Of a stretch of 64,000 nucleotides of DNA, positions 25,694 to 37,492 are shown one piece after another. Source of the stretch: Amoebophrya sp. A120. Its lineage: Eukaryota > Sar > Dinophyceae > Syndiniales > Amoebophryaceae. The translations under genes and the position numbers were made by a program. Within the stretch, counting starts at the first letter, position 1; every line of letters begins with the position of its first letter. Location of the stretch: assembly GCA_905178155.1 (NCBI GenBank), contig CAJINV010000002.1, forward strand, positions 7,861,650-7,925,649. Reading direction: 5' to 3'. The notes beneath the pieces are model-generated. The model did not search any database, had not been told where the DNA came from, and worked only from the letters and a program-made list of their open reading frames with translations.

Positions 25694-26291
25694 TCAGTCA
25701 CGTGTGGTTTCGATTTCCCCGAAGTGCGGCCAGACGTCATGAAGGCCAAAGAGCAACTCGATCCACAGCCGCAAATCTGCTAGTAAGACCCACAGAGGAT
25801 GTTGCCAATGATCCGTGAGCGATGGCTTGATTTCGAACAGGATGACGCTACCCAGGACGGAAAGGTTTCTGGAGTAGGGAGTATGTAGATGCTCATGCAG
25901 ATGCTTGTGCTTCGCAGTTTTGTCGTGCAAAAAATAAAAATGCGGTTACCGAGCTCGTATCAAAAAATAGTCCTGGTACTTCTCAAACTCAATTCTAACT
26001 GTACCTGATTCCCACCGCTAAGAGAAGGCTCTTCCACGTTTGCGTTATGTTTCCGCCGTAAACGCCCCATATCAGCACCCACGCGGCGAGACTGTTCCCG
26101 AAAAAATGCGATAGCTTCGTCCACTTCTGTTTCCGCTTGCTCAGGTACAGAGTGTGGTAGAAATCGCGGAAGGAATAGGTCAGCGGTTTGCTGGCAGCAG
26201 TTGCACCCACTGTGTGCTCCTCGTCCTTATCCGGGAGAAACGCGCGGGTGACTTGATGACGACGAAGGTGGTACTCCGTAAACTCCCACAT
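25694..26291 (-). CDS. Small predicted membrane protein, two exons
   Basis: Exon 1 is 26291-26005 and exon 2 is 25868-25694, joined by a GT-AG intron (AATCAG|GTACAG ... CTCCAG|AAACC); 462 nt, 153 residues. The proposed start is the ATG at 26289-26291 (MWEFTEYHLRRHQV); the frame is also open further 5', so an extra exon is possible. Hydrophobic stretches: FFGNSLAAWVLIWGVYGG, LLLAVGIRNLSVLGSVILFE and PLWVLLADLRLWIELLFGL, so probably two or three membrane passes. No family recognised. The continuity of polar and hydrophobic pattern across the splice supports it as a real gene. Confidence 0.6.
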
Positions 26292-28479
26292 GTGTTGTAG
26301 TCTTTCTCTTCTCCGATTTTTACCGGACAACCTGGTTTCGATCGACGTTCTCGCAGATCAGACTGTAAGTACTCCTTTCGGTTTCTTCTTGTTCTGATTA
26401 CCTCGTTCCTGCGAATACGGAAAACCGCAGCTAGGCGACTGCTCGACGTACAACTCTTGTTACAGAAGCGCGGAGCCAGGTTCTGGTGGCAGCGCTTGCC
26501 TGCTGGCGCTTTTTCTGGTGCTAGACGGGGAAGCAGTAGGTGAACGCAATGATGTGTCGTGATAACGATTTGCGCATAACGGAGCCGAAATACAAGCTCT
26601 GGTGAAAATCCTAGGCGACTTTGATAGCACAGAGTATTGGTCAACGCGACGTCTTTCTGACACAGCAAAATGCAAATAGCATTCCATATTTTTCATTTGG
26701 TGGCAAAAAAAAACTAGAGAAAAATGACGGTCGGTGAGTCGGACAGCCGTATAAAAGATGAAATTGAGGCGGATAAGATATTTATGATATTCTCAAACAC
26801 GACGAGCACAAATACTACACAAGTTAGTTTGCTGGTTCGACTCTCTCTGTCTAGGACCTGGCAGTCGTCATACAGCTTGCACTGATGAGGCACCACTAGT
26901 TTTTGTACTTACTACTCTCGAGGTCGATCGCTCGCAGCTCTCGCACTACAAAGTTCCGAGGTTGCTGAAAACTAAAGCAATGCGGGTCGATACTACTCTC
27001 TCGAGAAGTTTGCCGTGAACGCACTTATCGCAAATAATGAATCGAAGGAATGCGAATGCCACCGATGAGGAACAGACTGCGTCGGAACCGATATTGACCC
27101 CGATGCAAAAGTATCTGACCGAAGAATGTCATTGCTTTAGGAATGGCTCCGAGCTATCGGGCTTCGCCTGAGTATTCGTAATATGAGTCACTATTTGTTT
27201 GCTAAATGCTATCATAATGGTCTACCGCCCAAGGACTACCATCAGGAAAATCATCGGCATACATGGGTGCAGTACGGAGTAGGCCTACTGCTGCACCCTT
27301 GACCTTTTTACTTTGAGCACCTATTAAACGGAATGCTCTGCCGATGTCAGATTTGTTTACACGAGCGATAGCGAAGATCACGCCACATCTTTGGTTTTAC
27401 ATCTTCCGAGTAGTATTACGGTATTCGGGCAAGAACCGGTTGGAATCGATGGAGGTGAAACTACGTACAGCAACGACGGCTTGTAGATTGCTTCTAGGCG
27501 AGAAGTGGCAGAACCGCTATCTTGTTGCTGGTGACAAATCACTAGATATGTTTTCGCCCTTGATGCCACCCATACGGTAGGTTTGATATCTTCTTGCTTT
27601 CCCTTACACTAGACGCAGAAGATCTTCTGGCCGACTCTACAACGGCACGACTACTTCGACAAACCCATTGGGATTCTTTCTTACTGTATACTTCAAATCT
27701 TAAAAATTCCATGGTGTTGAGACATTTCGTCGATGAAATGACTCATACCACCGACGCAACTCTTTGTGTGAGACTTTTCAAGAACCTTCAATCTGTCATT
27801 AACTGCGGGTGAGAGCACGACTAGAATTAGATAGTACCTGCAGAATTATTTGTACTAGTGGACTTATATATTCCTTATTTGACACTGCTTTTTTTCCTAA
27901 ATTTGTTGTACAAGCACCGACCGCAGAACCATCCAGTGAAACTTCCAGCGACCCCACCTTCGAGGTGGCTGGTCCCGCGGTGGCAAAGACTCCTTTACGC
28001 CGCGTAGACCTCCTTGACCTGAGATGGTGAACAAAACGAAATTTGAATCGCATGAAGAACAGCCCAAAGCCGAGAAAAAAAGCACCCGCTCAGGCTCGCT
28101 TTTTCTTTCAACCACTAGAAAAAAGTATTTTCTTATCGTGCTCAAAAGTGGAAGTGCTGGCATTGCCTTCAGTCTTGGTGCCATTGCCTACAGTATTCAG
28201 GATCGGATTCATCGAGTCCACTCTCGTCGCGACCACCAGTGGTAAAGCATTGAGAGAAAAAAAAGCTCACGATGCTGCGACCCGACAATGTGCTTAGATC
28301 ATTTTGTGCTATTGAAAAATCCGCAGAAATCATTCCAAAAAGCTGAGTGATGATGTACATTCGAAAATAGTCAAATACGACTTCTCGTCTACCAATTCTG
28401 CAAAACCTCACAGCGTGGCGAAAGAACGTGCGCGACTGCAGCACCACCGTCAAAATATTTCCACAAGGAAAGTGAATCG
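26292..28479. other. Intergenic, 2.2 kb, no supported gene
   Basis: Frames at 27344-27580, 27594-27812 and 27809-28030 (plus) follow each other and could be read as exons of a plus-strand gene, but none shows recognisable content and their antisense frames are equally open. The right part includes the 3' flank of the transhydrogenase. Confidence 0.4.
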
Positions 28480-31400
28480 CTATGCAGCAAAAATTTCCTT
28501 CACCTTGGTGGCCAGGCCTTCGCAGGTGCCCTTTGCGTCTCCCAAGAGCATTTCCGTGTTGTCCTTGAAGAACACGGGGTTCTCCAAGTCCGCATAGCCG
28601 CCGCCCATGGTGCGCTTCATGAACACCGTCTTTTTCGACTTCCACACCTCGATAACCGGCATGCCCCAGATGCTGCAGCCCTCGATCTCCTGCGCGGCGG
28701 AATTTGTGATGTCGTATCAAATGCAAAAATGTCTGGGTCTGGAACAAAGCAACTTGTCATGCTAAATCTCAATCATGTAAAAATCTGTGTTGCATGATTA
28801 CCAAAAGCTGTTCACTTTTGACCTAATCGCGAGGCAGTTTCTCATGCAGGATAGGCATGATAGAACGCTCACAGAATCTGTCATGCTATGTCCTACATAC
28901 CAGACCTCATGGGTCATGAAAAACCTGCATGACAAGTCTGGCATTCTTCCAGACCCAAACATATTTGCATTTGATATGTCGTTGGCGCCGACAACGAGGG
29001 TAACGTCCACGTCGGTGATGTCCGGGTTGACTTCGTCCATCTCCAGCACGTGGTCGTAGCTCACGCCCGCCTCCGCGAGCAGGACGTTCATCTGCCCCGG
29101 CATGCGGCCGGCCACCGGGTGGATGCCGAATTCCACGTGCACGCCATTGTCGATCAACGCGTTTGCCAAGTCCGCGCACGCGTTCTGTGCCCGGCTGACC
29201 GCCATCCCGTAGCCTGGAACGATCAGAACTTTCTGCGCGGTTGCCAGAGCGTTCGCCGTCGCTTCAATGTTGGTTTCCACGTGCTCCTTTGGCGTGTCGT
29301 CGCCCGCGGCCGCGGGCGCGGCGACGTTCATGCCACCGAAGAGGACGTTCATGATGTCGCGGTTCATCGCGTCGCACATAATCTTCGTCAAAATACCACC
29401 GGAGAAACCAATCAGGGACCCAACCACGGTGAGAATCGGGGAATTCAGCAGAAATCCCTCGGCGACCAGCGCCCACCCGGAATAACTGTGTGTGGGCGAG
29501 GAAGAGATATAAATTTGTGGGATTTTTTCGAAAGGTATTTTGCTTGGATACACGCATGAAGAACGTTTAGATTTCTCAGTATCGCAAGCCAAGGAAAATC
29601 TGCACAAAATGAAAACAAAAAAGATGCAACTCATTGTCAGTTCTTTTAAGTACGAGTTCAGAACGGTGATGCACACTGGCATATCCGCTCCGCCGACGCT
29701 ACCGACCAAGTGGTATCCCATTACGTTCGACAAAACCGCAGTCAGCCACAGGTCCATCACTCCTCCGCCCGAGCTCAAGAAGTGCGCGCCGATCAGCCCC
29801 TGCAGCCCGAGCCCGCCCAGGTTCAACAGATTCTTGTTGGGCAGGTTCAGGGGTTTGGAATCCAGTCTGCCGTCCAGCTTCGCGAAGGCGACGATGGACC
29901 CGGTGAGCGTGACGCCCCCGATGAAATCCCCGAGCAGGGCACTGGTGTTGTGCATGGTCGCGCCCGCGACAGGATGGGCCGCGAAGGACCCAATGGACGC
30001 AAACATTGCCGCCGCACCGACCAAACTGTGGAACGCAGCCACGGTCTGCGGGAGCTGGATCGGGGAGACCATATTGGCCACGTGGTACCCACCGGCGCCC
30101 CCGGCACCGAGGAGGGCGAGGGCCGGGACCGTGTACCCCGGCTCGACGCCTGATAGGTTGGTTATCGTTATGGATCTTCTTCAATTCACGACATCACTAT
30201 ACTGCATGCAATCATTGACATTACGTCGACATCAAGTTCGGCAAAAAAAAAATGTGAAAACGATGAAATAAGTGTAGTGAGTACTCATCAGCGTGGTTGT
30301 GACCGCTCCGGCGATTCCGCACATGCCCAGCTTGCAGCCCATTTATCCAGTGGAAAAACGTCCCCACCCCATAGTCAACATGGGGACTCGGCTAGACAAA
30401 TCCACAAGCTTTGGCTCTTTTGCATGACAAATTTGGACTCGTAGTGTAGTGCTATTTGAGCTAGCCCAGCAGCATCACAGACATAGTGTATCAAGCTGAT
30501 TGGAGCATGACACATTTCAAAACACGACTGAAGCATGCTTCTCATGGGGCTCCGCATGAGAAGCTTTTTCTGCATGCAGATTTGCATGACAACTCTGGGG
30601 TGGGGACGTTTTTACACAGGATACCATGTCCGCAGTGGTCATCTTCGACAACCCGCCAATGGCGCCGATGCACATGAGCCCGCACACCGTGTTCGTCGGC
30701 TCGATCAGGTCCGCTCCGCCTACCAGCGGCGCGGCCACGACCATCCCGCCCGGTATTGCGAGCAAATTCGAGTGGTCCACGTCGCCGGGGCGCTTGAACA
30801 GATCCAGCATCTTCTTCGTGACCAGAAACCCACCGACAATGTTGACCGCGGAGATGCTCGTCGCGGTTGCGGCGAGCAGGTCCACCCCAACCCCGCCCTT
30901 CCCCAGCAGCATCATGCCGCCCAGCGCGGTGGCACCGGAGATCGCGTTGGTGACGGACATCAACGGGGTGTGTAACGCGTGCGCGACGCCCATGACGACC
31001 TGGTACCCCGCGGCGCCCGCGAGCGTGAAGGAGTTCAACAGACTGGGCGGAACGCCGGTCCCGATCGCCATCACAGTGGCGCCACCGGCCGCAATCATCT
31101 GGCTCGTTTGCATCATCTCTTTTTTCGGGTCAACTTTCTCGACTTCCTTCGCCTCTACCGTCTTCGGCTTGGAGACCGGCGTCGGCTGTGGGGGCGGCGG
31201 CATCTCCAGCTCCTTACCTGCAGATATGGAATTTTGGTTTTGCATAGCTCACTTTTTTTTTTCCATTACAGATTTGCAGCTCCATAAACTACTGAAAACT
31301 GTTTCTCATGTGGGCCTAGCACCTGACACGTAAGAGGATGCAACCTCGCAGCACATTTGGTTAAAACTACCGTCTCTGCAGGTGACCATGCTTCGCACGA

Positions 31401-32895
31401 TGATATCTCCGTCGTCTCCGGCCTTCAGCGCCGCGTCTACCGCTGGCACGAAGCCCTCGGCCTTCTCCTTGCCGTGCACGTGCGAGATAAAATTGTACAT
31501 GTTCTGTGCGTACATCGAACTGGCGATGTGCCCCATACGGGCTGGGAGATCGTCGTAGCCAATGATGGTAACACCGTTGTCCGTGACGACAGTGGTGCCC
31601 GGTTTGGTCATAGTACAGTTCCCCCCCCCGGCGGCCGCCAAATCAACGATTACCGACCCCGGCTTCATGGCTTGCACCATGTTGTCTGGATTTTCGTTTG
31701 TTTGGGAGCAATAGGTCGTTGATGTGTCAAACTGAAGCTTCATCGTTTAGCCTGATGCTGATCATGTTTCATCTGCATTTGTAAAATTTTCAACACGTTC
31801 TGTCTTTAGTGCTAGGACAGAGCGGGTGTTGTACAGGTATTCCAAATACCTTCGATCAACTTTGGACTGGGCCGTCCGGGAATCGCGGCCGTTGTGATCA
31901 CAATGTCGCATTCCTTGCAGTGCTTCGCAAAGGTTTCCTTCTGCGCCTTCAAAAACTCCGGACTGGACTCCTTCGCATATCCGCCCGCGCCCGCGCCATC
32001 TTCCTTAAAGTCCACGGTGACCCACTTTGCGCCCATACTCTGCACCTGGTCGCTGACGTCCCGCACGTCCCACGCCCGCACCTGGGAACCTAAAGCCTTC
32101 GAGGTTCCCATGGCCGCGAGCCCGGCGACGCCGACACCCAGCACGAAGGTGTTACTCGGCGGGTACTTCCCCGCGGCGGTCACCTCGGGACTGTGGAACT
32201 TTTCAAACGCGTACGCCCCCTCGATCACCGCCCGGTGCCCGGCAACCTTGGCCTGCGAGGAGAGGACATCCAGCTTCTGTGCGATGGTGATCCGCGGCGC
32301 CGCCGTGGTGTCCACGAGGGTGCAGCCGGCCTTCGCGGCCGCGGCAACTTTCGCTTTACCGGCAGGCAGCATGCGGCCAACCTAGGAGCATTTGAGGTGC
32401 GAGGTACGACACTTTAATATTTCATGCGAAGATTCTTACAACAAGCATGAACAAGAATTGCAGATACAACAGCAGCCGCGTCGCGGTCGCCTTCTGGAAA
32501 TTATAGATAAGTACCCAGTTGACGAGCATTTTGTCCTTGAACTTCGTCAGTTCCTTGTCCTCCGGTGGGTGCAGGCCAAAAATCAACTTGGAGGAGGCAA
32601 TCATCTTGTCCCGCGCTAGGACCTCGCACCCCGCGTCCTTAAACGCTTGGTCAGAAAAACCCGATTTCGCCCCCGCGTTGGTTTCCACCGTGACCTTGTA
32701 TCCGTCCTTGATGAATTTCTGCGCCACGGCGGGTACCATGGTCACGCGGCGTTCCTTCCCGGCTTCCTTCAGCACACCTATGTTGAGGTTGCGTCGCTGC
32801 TGCCTCTGGTTGTTGCAAACCCTGGAGGTGGAGGAAGACGTGCCGCCCCGGGCAGCAGCAAAGCTGCCGCTCGACTTCGCCGCGAAAACGCGCAT
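28480..32895 (-). CDS. NNT: Proton-translocating NAD(P)+ transhydrogenase, mitochondrial, eight exons
   Basis: Transfers hydride between NADH and NADP+ coupled to proton entry across the inner membrane, supplying matrix NADPH. Exons: 32895-32515, 32381-31850, 31685-31371, 31217-30624, 30338-30285, 30149-29654, 29485-28977, 28709-28480; total 3111 nt, 1036 residues. Order: Arg/Ser-rich presequence; alpha part with the NAD site GVGVAGLAA; membrane block with [16 protein letters not shown]; beta membrane part (SVGGADMP); NADP-binding part with [32 protein letters not shown] and VVGAND. Five introns are GT-AG. The other two are IE-6 and IE-5, whose removal gives TADM-GCKLGM and [14 protein letters not shown]. 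Alpha and beta are fused, as in mitochondrial enzymes. Confidence 0.96.
28715..28976. mobile_element. IE-5, introner-like element, family A
   Basis: 262 bp. Ends TATCAAATGCAAAAATGTC and the matching inverted end ...TTTGCATTTGATA; exact 5-bp flanks TGTCG (28710-28714 and 28977-28981). It splits the NADP-binding part of the transhydrogenase between VVGAND and ITNSAAQE. Removal of 267 bp (element plus one flank) recreates the conserved sequence exactly. The interior motif lies on the minus strand, the same sense as the host. Confidence 0.93.
30344..30623. mobile_element. IE-6, introner-like element, family D
   Basis: 280 bp. Inverted ends TATCCAGTGGAAAAACGTCC and TATCCTGTGTAAAAACGTCC (right, reversed), continuing CCACCCC. 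Flanks CCATT and CCATG, matching 4 of 5. It splits the transhydrogenase at the start of the beta part. Excision of 285 bp gives the expected frame with [10 protein letters not shown] joined to [11 protein letters not shown]. Confidence 0.9.
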
Positions 32896-33430
32896 CTTGA
32901 GGGGACGCGGCTGGGAAACCTCTTACATGAAATTTTGTGTTTTCGTCTCTCGGTAAAAGTAAATTGCCTATTGGTCAGCAAAAAGAACAACGGTCATTTT
33001 TCTGCCCGTGAAAAGAAGAAACGTCGGTCATTTATCCTTCTCATCGTCTGCAGGCATCAAGAGTAAAAGCCGATAGCGCGCCCGTTCGGAACTAGATTGT
33101 GGCGTTGAACAACTTGGGTCCAAAAAAAAAAATTTGCAGTTCTGGCACCAGAGTGGCAGACAAGAGAGCTACAACTTCTCGATAACAAAGCCACGACAGA
33201 AGAAACCAGTTTCCGGGGTCCTCTTCTATCTGTTCCATTCGACCAAGGGATTCGTGGACCTTGGCTGCCCGGTCCGCGAACACCAGAAGAAGCAACAGCA
33301 AGAAGCCGATGCCGGTGCTGCTATAACATCAACAGCATTGCTCTTGTTTACTGCTGTACTATGCAGATTCCATACTTACGCGTGAGACAAAGCGATCTCG
33401 GCGAAGGGAGAAGAAGATAAATTCTGTCTC
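32896..33430. other. Intergenic, 0.5 kb
   Basis: Lies between the transhydrogenase start and the PXMP4-like stop. A run of ten As at 33121-33130 and pyrimidine-rich minus-strand stretches are present; no gene supported. Confidence 0.45.
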
Positions 33431-35004
33431 CTACATGTTTTCAATCATGAACGACATGTGTGGATCGTGGATGTCTTTCGTGATACTGCGCCTCCGCAGC
33501 GTTTCCCCCACGCCGCCCTCCAGATCGTCTTCGCCACTGGACCAGACACCGGAACTGAGCGAAGAGGAACTGCTTTCCTTGATCGCGCTCTGTAGCACAT
33601 TTTTCCTTCGCTCGTATTCCTGAGCCGAAATTGCGTGCTTTTCCGCGATGGAGATCCTAGACAGGTCGTCCGGGGAGGAACTACTCAGCCCGCGGTCCGC
33701 TCCCGACAGGAGGCTAGTTGCAGTAGACTCTGCGGGAACATTAGGCGCACCTGCGGCCGTAGTGCCCCCGCCCCCGAGTTTGGTTGTTGTGGTCCCGGAG
33801 ACCAGGGCGCGCGCCGCGTCGTGCAAGGGGAAGGCTTTGAAGAACCAAACCAGCGCGGCAACCAGCGGGAACCAGTCGGCGTGCGACCCCAGGTTGTCCC
33901 TCCAAGTGTCCTTTTTGCGCATGCGACTGTCCTTGTACAGGTACTGCATGGATTCGTAGAGGGAATTGGTCAGGGGGTACTTCATGTGGTACTGGTACAG
34001 CACCGTGCCCCAACAGACGGCCGCCCAGAGGCGGCGGATGACGGTGCGCTGGAAGGACGTGGTTTTGAAGAGCAGCACATTCTTGCTGTTGCTGCTTCCC
34101 GCGCACCGCTTCACGAAGGCGACCAGGACGCGGGACATGATGTACATGTTCATCAGGTCGTGGAACCCAGATTTGTATCAAATGTAAAAATGTCTGGGTC
34201 TGGAAACTTGTGATGCTAAAATGTGCATGATGAAGACACTTCCGAATGCAGTCCGGCATGACAACTTCCCAAAACTCTTTCTCATAGGCAATCCGCATGA
34301 GAAACTGCGTTTTTGCATGACGATGGAGGCTGCGACTTTTGTTGGTTATGCAATACAGATTTTCTAGGTATGGAAAGCTAGCATTACAAGTTCCAACCTT
34401 CCAGACCCAGACATTTTTACAATCCATAATTTGCTGCCCCAAACGATACCGCCCGACAAAAAGCCCGACACGAACCAGTGCCACGGGCGCTCGAAATTCC
34501 CCGGCGTTATCCTGTCAGTCGGTTTGGATTTCGTTCTGCTCTGAACAAGTCACAAAGAGTGAGGAATTTGCACCGGTAAAAAGTAAGTATCTAGAAGCTG
34601 TTTATTGAGTTCATCACATTTTGATTTTTAGGTTTAACAGGTACAACAAATACGCCGCCAAATACTACAAACACCCTCCGTCCTTACCTTCTCAACAGAA
34701 AGAGCCAGGTCTTCGCGAGCGCGACGTTTAGGCCGAGCGAGCTTCCGTGGTCGAAGGCTGCGTTGGTGATGGTGTTAATGAAAAACGCCGGCGTGAGTAC
34801 CTTGTTTTCACTGGCGAACAGCCACGTCTTCACTAACGCGTCCACCACGCGTATCCTGGTTCCGTAGAGGATCCCGTGGAAAAACCCGTTGCGGATAGTT
34901 CGCGTGTTGTCGTGGGGAAAGTAGTACTGGGCATACCGCGACGGGGTCACCTGCCGCAACAGCGAGGCGCTCGGGTTGTCGTCGTCCATCATAGGGACGT
35001 TCAT
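33431..35004 (-). CDS. Peroxisomal membrane protein 4 (PMP24/PXMP4)-like, with long C-terminal extension
   Basis: Exons: 35004-34688, 34511-34429 and 34170-33431; 1140 nt, 379 residues. Intron 1 is GT-AG (176 bp); the second interruption is IE-7. Family signatures in order: IRNGFFHGILYGTRIR then DALVKTWLF (residues about 35-65), WFVSGFLSGGIVWG, DLMNMYIMSRVLVAF, and a final WGTVLYQYHMKYPLTNSLYES then MQYLYKDS. These match the layout of PXMP4, a multi-pass peroxisomal membrane protein of the Tim17/Tim22/Tim23/PMP24 superfamily. After the core, about 150 residues rich in Ser, Gly and Thr are added, which is unusual for a family of about 210 residues. Start ATG at 35002-35004; an extra 5' exon cannot be excluded. 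Confidence 0.85.
34176..34428. mobile_element. IE-7, introner-like element, family A
   Basis: 253 bp. Ends TATCAAATGTAAAAATGTC and ...CATTTTTACAATCCATA; exact 5-bp flanks ATTTG (34171-34175 and 34429-34433). It interrupts PXMP4 between GGIVWGSK and SGFHDLMNMY, and excision restores the conserved frame. The interior motif is on the plus strand, antisense to the host, opposite to IE-5. Confidence 0.92.
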
Positions 35005-36220
35005 TGTGGGCAGCTGCACGAACAACAAGTTGTTAGTACTTACACCGCCTCTGGTATTTTGCTCGCGAGGAACAAAAATCTGTCCCCGCCGAAGAGCACT
35101 TTACGCGGTCACCCGCAAATTCCGAATTTTATCCACGACACATAGCGAATTGAAAAATTTGTTCTTCCATCATGTTCCGAGCACCAAAAGGCAGCTCCCG
35201 CTTGTCCTCTGTGCAGCAAAAAATTGCGACATCCGTCGCGGTGGATCGCGGTGGCCCCGCCTCGATCCGTCTACCTAACGCGACTGCCCGATAAGGCAGT
35301 AAAACTCATTGCAGAGAGGCAAAATGCATGTCATGGCTCCAGATCATCAAGTGCGACTCCTTGATCTGCTGAGAGGGTTGATCATCCTGATGAACATTCT
35401 GGCACAAGAGGACCACAAGGACCCGGGCGCTGTCTGGCGTCTCTTCGAAAATGCAAAAAACTTTGGCAATACTTATCCGATCCAACTCCGTGTTGAAGTG
35501 AACAACGGCACGAATTGCCTGTCAATGTCCAGAAAAATCCAGCAGCACTCTTTAAGTCCTCGGTGCGAATTTGCGATGTGCTTTTACATTTTTCTTCCTG
35601 TCACGGCGCTACTGGAAGCAGTGATCTTTGTGCATTTGCACAGAATATGCAGCCGGAATTTGTCTTCCTTCGAGGAAATCATTCCACCACTAATATTGCG
35701 TCGCAAATTTTCACTTCTGTGCTCGATCCATTCGTAGCCCCCCTATGACATAGACACTTTTTCTCGTGCAGCAGCAAACTTTGACAACCACAAGCGTACT
35801 GTTGAAAGTCCATAAGGTCTGAAGTAAAAAAGATGCGGATTAAGCCACTTTCAAAAAAAAACCAATTTGTCATACGTCTACACACGAGTAGAATACTTAC
35901 TGCGAACAATTACGCTACAATTTGCATACTCACTTTTTTGTGGCTTGGCAGAGCAGCAGCAGTAGCACAAAAAATTTTACATGTGTAAAAAGGGGTGAGT
36001 GGACGTGTTTACTTTTCGTCTTTGTAGACTTTCCACCCAGAACCAACTAAATCATACACGTATCTGTAGGTAAAAAACTAAAAAAATCTAAACGAAGAAC
36101 CCTAGGACCAGTAACTAAGTATACTTCTCTCCGGCTGACAGCATTTTAATTTGTAGTGCCTTATGTTCTTAATAAGTACTTACTACTATCTTGTCAACAC
36201 GCATGAAGAGTGGACAAATG

Positions 36221-36258
36221 TTCCATAGATCAACGATGCGAGGAAGATCACTCAGAAA
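36221..36258 (+). repeat. 38-bp dispersed repeat, copy 1
   Basis: Begins TTCCATAGATCAACGATGCG and ends ACTCAGAAA. An identical copy lies at 36950-36987, with a third, truncated copy (TAGATCAACGATGCGAGGAA) immediately after it. Function unknown. Confidence 0.85.
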
Positions 36259-36949
36259 ACAAAAGTATCTTGTCTTTTGGTCTTTTTTGTCTACTCCTGT
36301 AGGCCTCACGCATTCACGCTATTAATTTCTATACTTTTACGACTTACATGCTGAGTGCGCGCACAGATAGCAAGGCGCCCTGTTTCTGGGATACCTGGGA
36401 GCCTTATCCTCCCTTGCTGGGTACAAGCGATTTCGCCCGTATGTGGTCCGCCTCGGTGGACTGAAAAAAGCGATCGATGAACGGATACATTGGAAAAATT
36501 CGCACTGTCCAAAAGATTAATAGATTGTAGCTGATGCATTGCCACCCGGGGGGAGGCGAAAGTTTCAAAAGCGGCACTATTCATACCTGATAAAGCACCA
36601 GGGGTGATAGCAAGTAGTGTTGCGTGGATCTTCGAATGTTTTGGCGTCCGCGCACTTGTCGGCTGCGATGGCACATTCCGCTTTGGTGCCGGATTTTCAT
36701 TATCGACTGCAAATAAACCAATTAGGGAAAGCGCCAGTGAAGGAGTCCGCGCGACGACGCAGGCTCAGCCCCTTTTCCATTACTCTAGAGGGACAAACAA
36801 GATGATGAGCATCAACATGTTGTACCGAGTCCAAGACACTATAAAGTCAATACAGACAATATGTAGTACCGGCTGTCGCAGTTCCGGCTGACGCAGCTAT
36901 TACTCGGTAACTTCGCCTCTGCCGTGTTGCCGCCAACAAACCCGGAGGG

Positions 36950-37014
36950 TTCCATAGATCAACGATGCGAGGAAGATCACTCAGAAAGCGCGCTTAGATC
37001 AACGATGCGAGGAA
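36950..37014 (+). repeat. 38-bp dispersed repeat, copy 2 plus partial copy 3
   Basis: Copy 2 is 36950-36987; a 20-bp partial copy follows at 36995-37014 after GCGCGCT. This suggests a small tandem expansion of the unit also found at 36221. Confidence 0.85.
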
Positions 37015-37492
37015 CTTGCTTGCGTGGCCGCCCGTGTCGCAGCGCCTCCTAAAGTAACCCGACTGGCTAAACCCGGGACACCAGACACGACCACAGGTAT
37101 GATCAAATAAAATAACCTAAGCTAAAAATAATGATTCATATTTGATAAAGAGCCTAAGTTGTAATTAAAAATGAATGAATAAAACTCTGACGATTTTTTA
37201 GTTTTAGATTTTCCCAGTCGGTGCTGGGGTTGGACAGATATTTTATTATAAACATAGGAATGCGCAGATACTGGTGCCAATGCACTTTGCGCAACAAGAA
37301 CTACTCGCGCTTCGTCTCCAACTCCATCTTCTTTGGTATATTAAAACAAAAGGACGACGATGACCTGGTCGGTCTCAGGCTGTTTCTTTTCAGATGAAAC
37401 CTCCTTTCGACTTACGATACCAATACGTCCTGCTCCACAACCAGCCAGCAACAGCATCTTCCGTCAGACAACTACGATAAGGCGCAACGATA

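Larger units (their letters stand above)
35005..37492. other. Intergenic, 2.5 kb, with a short dispersed repeat
   Basis: No supported gene. The plus frame 35309-35737 starts with a plausible helix (LLDLLRGLIILMNILAQED) but then loses protein-like composition. It contains the 38-bp repeat listed separately. AT-rich between 35900 and 36250 and at about 37100-37260. Confidence 0.4.

Noticed and set aside
27344-28030. Chain of three plus-strand frames that could be exons of a gene
   Set aside because: No recognisable content, antisense frames equally open, and no clear junctions preserving frame; kept as intergenic.
35309-35737. 142-codon plus frame
   Set aside because: First 75 residues look plausible but the rest is low quality, and it runs against the array; no family evidence.
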